Below, in pieces: positions 57,219-64,000 of a stretch of DNA of 64,000 bases. This DNA comes from Astropecten irregularis (taxonomy: Eukaryota; Echinodermata; Asteroidea; Paxillosida; Astropectinidae). The position numbers were made by a program, and so were the translations under genes. The notes beneath the pieces were generated by a model. That model worked only from the letters and a program-made list of their open reading frames with translations, did not search any database and was not told where the DNA came from. The stretch is taken from positions 14,280,614 to 14,344,613 of the forward strand of contig OZ020258.1 of NCBI GenBank assembly GCA_963971285.1, written 5' to 3'. Numbering within the stretch: position 1 is the stretch's first letter; the number at the start of each line of letters is the position of its first letter.

Positions 57219-58102
57219 AGAATAAACATGCAAGAGCAACCAAGAATTGTGGCCGTTTATAAGGTACAAGCAGACGAAGGACAGGAAGAAGGTTCAGGTT
57301 GAGAATGCTGAAGATGAGGTCGAGATTAAGGAGGATTTGAAAACAAACGAAAAGATGGTCGAGACGCTCAATCTGGAAAACGTAGAGACTGCTGAGGAGA
57401 ATGATACTGAAAAGGATAAGCCATAAGTGCAAATAGAACGTGATTTCTAAACTTTTCTTTGAATTAATTGTAGAAATTCCAACACAATCATGGGGGCCTG
57501 GATGTTTCAAAAAATTTCTCTTTGCTTTGCTGTCCTACGAGGGTTCTCCTCTAAAAAAAAAAGGAGAGAGAAAGACAAGAAAGGGCGGTGACTAAACAAA
57601 TGTCATCATTTAAGACAGGCAGATGGAGATCTTGAATGTTATCTGTCTCCTGCTTGATTTTTCTATTTTTAGTGCGGATCAACGTAGAGGAGGAAGGTCA
57701 TGTTGAACAGGCCGAGGTTGGGAAGCAGCTTCAAGCTGAACAGGTCGAGGTAGAGTAAGAGGATGAATCCAAAGAACAAGGTAAGATTGAAGAGATGCTC
57801 AAAGAAATTTCATAATCAACCAAGAAGATAATCGTCACTTTCTTTGATTTCAATTGCATGCAATTTTGTTGGTACCTGCCGTGAAAAGCTCCAAGAAGAG
57901 AGGGTTCTTTGCCAGGATCTTCGGCAGAAGTTCCAAGACAACGGCAACCAAGAAGAAGGCGAAGGAGGTGGAGAAGGTAAAGAAGGTAGTCAGAGAGCAA
58001 GATGAGCAGGAGGAAAAGACCAAGCAGTCCTCCAAATTAATGACCTTCATCTTTGCATGCTGCTGTGTACCATCCACCGATCAATTTGTGACTGATCCAT
58101 AA
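57219..58102 (+). CDS. Lys/Glu-rich coding fragments, unknown gene
   Basis: Three stretches with coding-like composition on the plus strand. 57224-57427 (WPFIRYKQTKDRKKVQVENA..., very acidic, ends in TAA). About 57673-57758 (RINVEEEGHVEQAEVGKQLQ..., after an acceptor-like CTATTTTTAG). 57866-58102 (VPAVKSSKKRGFFARIFGRS, then KKKAKEVEKVKKVVREQDEQ, a basic-then-charged coiled-coil-like region, ending CCCVPSTDQFVTDP). Internal stops mean the first two could only be read as separate exons or transcripts. No donor sites are convincing. The cysteine-rich C-terminus (ACCCVP) could be lipid-modified, but that is speculative. No family recognised. Confidence 0.3.
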
Positions 58103-59014
58103 GATACTAGGACCATTCAAGAACATGAGTCCATATTGAGGTTCCCCTTGAGTTGAGCCAGCAAATGGGGCGTAGCCAAGATATTGAAAAGGGGTGGTTA
58201 CTCATAGAGAATCTTTGTACACAATGACCTTATAAACCAAAGCATGACTGTGTTACAACCAGAGTCTCCTCCCCCTCCTACATAAATGATCAACCTCCTT
58301 GGTTACGCCCCCCAGCTGATGCTGTGCATCTCAAACATGACAGGTATTAAGGTTAGGTATAGTAGTGACTCGGGAGCAACCAGTTTGACTCCATAACGTG
58401 GGGTTGCGTGTGTGTTTCTTTAGTACTCAGACCGTGTCCGGATCGGACTTTTTTGTGCCAACTGCTTTTATGTTCCCTCATTAGTGTGCAAGGATTGTAC
58501 AGTGTAATAGACAAATCAGTGGACAAAAACAGTTAGGTTTGTACACTCCCTTCATACCATACTGGACGTATACTACGACTATCCCTCTAATTTGTGCAAG
58601 GAACGTATATAACCCCAAGCCATAGACAAAACAGATGGACTCAGACATGGTCTTATACTAGATCCATACACACGCCACCCAAAGACCCGGACTCTGATGC
58701 CCCGTGAATCGGTCTGTAAAAAATAACGGTCATGAATGATGACAGTTCCAATGAAAGTACAAAACCAAGAATCATGTAAGTACTGAAGACGCATTGCTTG
58801 ATGTAAGGACAACTTGAACATGGAGGGCAATTGCTTCTTATTAGTGATGATGAGACGCACAGTATCGGCTATAATTATAGTTCAAATTAGGGAGAAACTT
58901 TGTCACAAATTAATGGTCATTCTGTCCTTTTACCGAATGGAGATCAATTAGGAGAGGACATTTTGATTTCAGCAGTTTCATCATCCTTCCAAGGAATAGT
59001 GGAAAAATGTCATT
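58103..59014. other. No gene seen
   Basis: Non-coding; contains C-rich CTCCTCCCCCTCC words at about 58265 and no paired termini. Confidence 0.4.
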
Positions 59015-59375
59015 AGGAAAAATGAAGCGAGTTGACATCTGAGAGTTACAGGTTTGGCTGATCCCTATCATAGTGTGATTATTGCATGTCGTTTATGAAT
59101 AGAAAAACTTACACAAATGACGTGCATTTTGTGCAAGTACAATTTATTACTAATACTCAAAATGAGATGCCATGTTGACACAGTGATCAATAATCATGTT
59201 TGTCATGAGGAAAAAACCGAGCGAGTTGACATCTGAGAGTTACAGGTTTGGCTGATCCCTATCATAGTGTGATTATTGCATGTCGTTAATAAATAGAAAT
59301 ACTTACAAAAATGACGCGCATTTTGGGCAAGTACAATTGATTACTTCCATGTTGACACAGTGATCAACATGAATT
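59015..59375. repeat. Tandem duplication (~195-bp unit)
   Basis: GCGAGTTGACATCTGAGAGTT, CAGGTTTGGCTGATCCC, TCATAGTGTGATTATTGC and CATGTTGACACAGTGATCAA occur from about 59029 and again from about 59223, in the same orientation. The second unit has lost about 25 bp. (The first word is quoted from its first 20 bases: GCGAGTTGACATCTGAGAGT.). Confidence 0.75.
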
Positions 59376-62300
59376 ACTATACATGCTTTCAAGATCAACA
59401 GGAATCTTCTGTTTGAAATTCTAAAAGAAAAACGGAAAGAAAAGACAACAAATTTACAGGGACCAGAGATGAAGCTGTCATGAAAACTCAGCATGTGACA
59501 ATACCATGGAGTATCTTTAAGATCTGCAGATCATAGTATTTTAAAAGCCATTACAAACTTGTCAACTGACATGTTTTATAATCACAGTTTCTTGACAGTT
59601 TTGAGCAAAATCATGCAATGTCATTTCAACGTTACATTTTGTGTTGGAACAACACTTCTGCTTTCAACTACTGTACATGTAGATTAATTAAAGTATCTCA
59701 AAAGTACTAGCTAGTCATTATTTGTAGATCTAACAAACTGTATTTCATAACAGTTTGCTATTCATTTGCTGTTGCTCATGGAATTCAATATAAGTCAATG
59801 AAATATAGAAAATAACTTCAACATGGTAATTCTCATTCGAGTTTCACAGATTTCTTAATTTTGCTCTAAAATGTGAGCACCTCCTGAAGTTCAGTGAATG
59901 AATAAATGTTACATGTTATGTGTGACAGGACTTCAAACAATGTGAATGAAATTTATAAACGTATCAGTGCAATAGATTGTGCATTTGTAGCAAAACACTA
60001 TCTACTTCCTCCTGAAAAACTAATGATAAAATACTTTACTTTACTTTTCTAGTTTTCTGACATTGTGCAAATACTGTAGTAAACAATTGATTACATGTAC
60101 TTTAGGAAATGTCTACAACTATTTCTGCATGTTGCTTATTTGTGTAGCTGTACATGTACATATGTACATGTAGATTCACAGTCTTCATAGATGAATGGAT
60201 GACTTTCCATATCACTCCACTGTTGATGCTCACTGCTCAAGTCCATAAGTTGTTGTTGAGGATACCATGATTATCTCTGTAGTTATGTACACACTGATGG
60301 CTTTTCACATATATCATTCATCAGGATGTTTCACTGCATGTCATTTATCAATGAATGCTGCATGGTAGCAGTATCACTCTCCTACTGGTTGGCTGTACTG
60401 TGTGTCTGTACAGCTTCAGCAATGTAGTGAAGTTCAATGATAGCACTGATGTGTGTTCACTTCATCTCAATAATCTCAATGGATTTTCAGGACTCCTGCA
60501 CCTTTACTCATGCAGCACAGTTGTGCCTTCTTCATCAGGTTGTTATTGGGCACTTGTACCAGTCTTGAAGAGAATCAGTGACATTGTTGAAATCTGATAT
60601 CTTGGCAGATCTCTGACTGATGAGAAGAAACACATCACAAGCTCAGTACATGGCACAGATTCACTGCTGTCTTGGAGAGAGTGAAAGTGATGATGATGAG
60701 GGCGCAAGCTGAGGATGTTTGTTCCACTCATGTTGGATGTCAGTTGTCATAACTGCACATGTTGATTCATACATCAATTCTTCAGGCAATGACAGTTTTT
60801 ATACTGTGTTCAAGGTGTCTCTTGCTTAACATTCAAGCTGCATGTTGATCTTTCCAAGAGCTCTGGAGAAGATTCTCAGGTATTTCAGCAGTGTGGAGCA
60901 TTTTGCAGTGGCAGTGGAACATTTTGACACATTCAATTGTATGTGTGGGTCGCTGTATCATTACAAATGTCATAACATCAGCAGAGTAGCAAACAACAGG
61001 TAAAGAATGCAGTATCAAGTCTTTTTTTACTTATCACATCTACAAATGTGCAATATACAAATTCACAAATTTAAAATTTCCAAACATAAACCAATATTTA
61101 TTAGTTGAATATACTGAGTATGGGTCATAACCTGAACCGTCAGCTGAGGTTTCAAGCCCCAGTGACACCCTGAAGTTGGGTCATTCCAGGGTTCAGGTGC
61201 TAACACCAACTATCTGTTCAACATTTGTGGTCTCTAAATAAATATTCTGCTTTAAAAATAAAATCAGCACAGCTTAATTTAAAAGCACATGGATCAATCC
61301 ACAATCTACTAGATATGTAGTGTGTGTTTGTTAAATTTGCCAAATTCTAAAAAAATCATGTACCATCTTTACTACATTATAATGTTTCAATGTGGTTGAA
61401 AGAAGAAGTGTAAGATCTGAGGATGTAAACCATAACACTTGTGAACACTTGTCACACTGATGTGAAGATACTTACCTGGTATTTGATTGTGGCATTGAGT
61501 AGTGATATTGCAATCATTTACCCATTGTCTAAACAAATGATGTCAATTCCTGTAGAATGACTACATAATAATAGAAACATTCAAAAAGACATGTACAGTA
61601 TGCAAATTGAGTACAAATTATGAATATCAGCAGAATCACACCTTTCCTGCACACTAAATATAGTACTGTCAAAATACTGAGCTTGCATTCTACAGATTAC
61701 AAAATGGTGGTTTGGGTTGGGATTGTAGGAAAGGAGGAAAATAAAGAATTATGTGCACAAGCTGTGCTTGATCATCAATAAAAACATCATGAGTGTGATT
61801 GTCAGTCAAAACCATTGGCAAAGACAGAAGAGCTATGAGGCTTAGCTACATCCAAGGTGATGTACTGCAAAAAGTGTGGTTACAAAACAGAAGAAGCAGT
61901 ACTGTATAGTGAAATAGCTCACAAGGGCAAGAGGCAGGGAAGATGCAAAGTATCTTGAATTGGAAAACTAAATATGTGAATCGAAGAAAACAGATAAATG
62001 TAAGAAAACAAAACTTTATCAGAATACAAAATAATTAAAATGTAAAAACACGTAAACCAAAAGCAGAAAAGGCCAAAAGGCTTAGTGCAGTCAGACAATC
62101 ATCGTAATTTTCTATGAAAAAATAATTGATATTTTTTTCGAAAACAGCATTAGGCAAACCCTGCCATTCTTAATTTGAGGCAACAATTCTAGGCCCAAGG
62201 GAGAGCATGTATAAACAAATTGTAGGCCTATGTAAAAATGTTTACTGGTTTTAGTTGAAATAATGTTGACTTCATATTTATCAATGTTCCGTGTATATCA

Positions 62301-62600
62301 GGGCTTGAAATAGTACTAGCCCGGCGTACAATGTCTAGTAAAAACCATCAAAAACCTGGGCTAGTAAAAAAAAAACCCACATGTACATGTTAAAGTATGG
62401 ATCAACATATGTACAGGCCAGTACAAATCTAAACGGGCTAGTAAAATCTAAAGTAAGCTGGACCAGTGGGCTAGCCAGGAAAAAATGTTAGTGCAAGGAC
62501 TGCATACCTTTGGTTGATTCCCTTTTTCTTTGTCTTGCTCAAATAAAGATGCACTATCTTGAACAACTCTCCCAAAAATTCCCTTTCTATTAATAATTTC
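59376..62600. other. Long AT-rich interval without recognisable genes
   Basis: Only short ORFs without motifs. It holds TGTACATGTA words (for example 60146-60172) and, at 62290-62480, a run of related GGGCTAGTAAAA/ACTAGCCC words in both orientations, perhaps a degraded foldback element. Confidence 0.4.
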
Positions 62601-62639
62601 TGTCTGTTCCTAATTCAGTAACCAGCACTATTTAGTCAT

Positions 62640-63475
62640 CCAATGTCTGGAGAAGGGAGAGAAGTACCCAGTGGTGGGACTTGGATATGATGATGCGCCA
62701 ATTCACAGACAGGCAGTGGAAGGAGAATTTCTGCATGACAAGGACGGTGTTCCAGCTCCTGTGTAATCAACTCTAACCCATGCTTGGCCAGACATCCACT
62801 AGGATGAGACAACCCATAAGCACTGTGAAGCAAGTCGGAATGACTCTCTATCATCTTGCTACTGGAGAGTCATTTCGTACAATTGGTACACCTCTCTGAT
62901 GCAAATATATGTCCGACGACCCAAAGGTGTTGCTTAAAGTTTTCAAACTTATGTTTGGTTTTCCTATATGTGTGGAGGGCAATTGATGGAACCCACATAC
63001 GAATCATTGTCCCCATGCAATATCACACAGAATATTACAAAGGCTGGTATAGTGTTATTTTACAAGGCCTTGTCAACCACGAGTATAAGTTTATAGATTT
63101 CGATGTTGGACATCCTGGATAATGTCACGATTCATATGTGTTTGAGTCTTCCTGGCTGTATCAAAAGCTAACTCGTGGCTCTTTCTATCCATATTTAACA
63201 AGGAGAATTGAAGGACAAGAAATACCCAATGTTGTAATTCTTGGGGATTCTGCTTACCCCTTATCACACTACTTGATGAAGCATTATGCTGAGGCTTTGG
63301 CAACTGCTGAACAAAAGCATTTCAATGAACGACTCAGCTGAGCACGGATATTGGTAGAGCACTCTTTCCGACGTTTGAAAGGACGATGGCGTTGCCTCAT
63401 GAAACGCAACGACTCTCACGCTCAAAACATTCAAATAGTGGTCGCAGCATGTATCATTCTGTGCAATTAAGTTGT
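62640..63475 (+). pseudogene. Harbinger-type DDE_Tnp_4 transposase, decayed
   Basis: Pieces on the plus strand: VGMTLYHLATGESFRTIG (~62832), then AIDGTHIRIIVP with the first catalytic Asp (~62980), YKGWYSVILQGLVNHEYKF, FIDFDVGHPG, NVVILGDSAYPLSHYLMKHY with the second Asp (~63245), and ILVEHSFRRLKGRWRCLMKR with the catalytic Glu (~63365). This is the DDE pattern of PIF/Harbinger or ISL2EU-type (HARBI1-like) transposases, which cut and paste DNA with 3-bp or 2-bp duplications. Frameshifts and stops (after HPG at 63121, after RLS at 63341, and near 62897) inactivate it. It could be a former source for the Harbinger-type MITEs here, but no shared termini were found. Confidence 0.75.
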
Positions 63476-64000
63476 GGGCAAACATTTGTGTTGTTAGCAA
63501 GAAAATTGTTTGCGCAATACCAAAGAATTGCTTGTTTGACCTGCAAATGAGAATGATGCTGCTGCCCAGATTAAGCAGAAAGAATAATTCCAGTGTCGCA
63601 AGTCTATGGTTGTGAATAGTTAAAAGTTGAGCGTTGGTGATCAGTTTCTTCGCAGAAATTGCAAGAATACAGGTCAGAAAGGCTTCACCTGGGAAGGTGC
63701 TGAAGATCCTAAACCACATGAATGTGGCCTCAGTATCTTACAAGACATTCATGACTCATCAGCGTAGTAAATAGAAGACTTACTAAGAGAGGTAAATTCC
63801 TTATCATTACAAAATGGTGATCAACTCCAAGAAACCATGAGCCAACAAAGTGTTTCTACATTTGCTAATGGAAAACACACTGATTCAATAATACTAGTGG
63901 TGTACGATTGTTGCTACTGAGGCGAAATGGATGAAGCAGCAATTGTCAGTGATGAATGATGCATCAGATGAAGAAGATACAGAGAACTTCATTGGTGATT
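63476..64000. other. No gene seen up to the window edge
   Basis: AT-rich sequence downstream of the transposase remnant. The right terminus of that element was not identified. The antisense ORF at 63264-63719 is a shadow of the transposase and its flank. Confidence 0.4.

Overview
The window is animal (metazoan) nuclear DNA. It is AT-rich, with spliced genes, long introns, very little coding sequence and dense eukaryotic transposons: Ty3/Gypsy, DIRS-like, Penelope-like, LINE, hAT, PIF/Harbinger, piggyBac-type and Polinton/Maverick. The host gene content (an IFIT-like TPR gene) and the repeat style (recurring AGGCCTA and TGTACATG words, TTAA-flanked MITEs, elements starting GGGCCAATTTCA) suggest a marine invertebrate deuterostome, perhaps an echinoderm. 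That placement is inference only. There are no bacterial operons, ribosome binding sites or CRISPR arrays.

Layout. 0-7 kb: a triple nest in which a hAT-type MITE is split by a Gypsy retrotransposon, whose right LTR is split by a MULE-like element; all three insertions have exact target-site duplications. 7.5-8.6 kb: a folded-back Penelope-like fragment. 9.1-24.4 kb: a diverged tandem segmental duplication (9.1-16.9 and 17.3-24.4), each half starting with a promoter-like block that ends in a splice donor. One half has gained a LINE and two TTAA-flanked MITEs, the other a 78-bp minisatellite and a Harbinger-type element.

25.7-34.9 kb holds the main host gene. It has a large IFIT-like TPR exon, broken by a locally copied repeat with a ~147-bp duplication of coding sequence, followed by six well-bounded downstream exons and one weak one that encode an unrecognised helical C-terminal region. 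Every supported junction is phase 0. Its introns carry a hAT element and a near-perfect palindrome built from tRNA-like sequence.

36-42.5 kb is a MITE field (tRNA-like half copies, TTAA and Harbinger elements abutting end to end, a second copy of the hAT MITE). 42.6-47.6 kb is a decayed Polinton/Maverick-type fragment: a capsid-type candidate (+) facing a protein-primed family B DNA polymerase (-), separated by a curious array of short GTTCACGAC motifs. 47.8-54.7 kb is a decayed DIRS-like tyrosine-recombinase retrotransposon (ORF1, RT/RNase H, recombinase) interrupted by nested DNA elements. 54.7-56.6 kb holds a probable solo LTR and more tRNA-like palindromes. 57.2-58.1 kb has fragments of a Lys/Glu-rich coding region of unknown function, and 62.6-63.5 kb a DDE_Tnp_4 (Harbinger-type) transposase pseudogene. 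All boundaries were read by eye; identities and domain calls have not been tested by any search.
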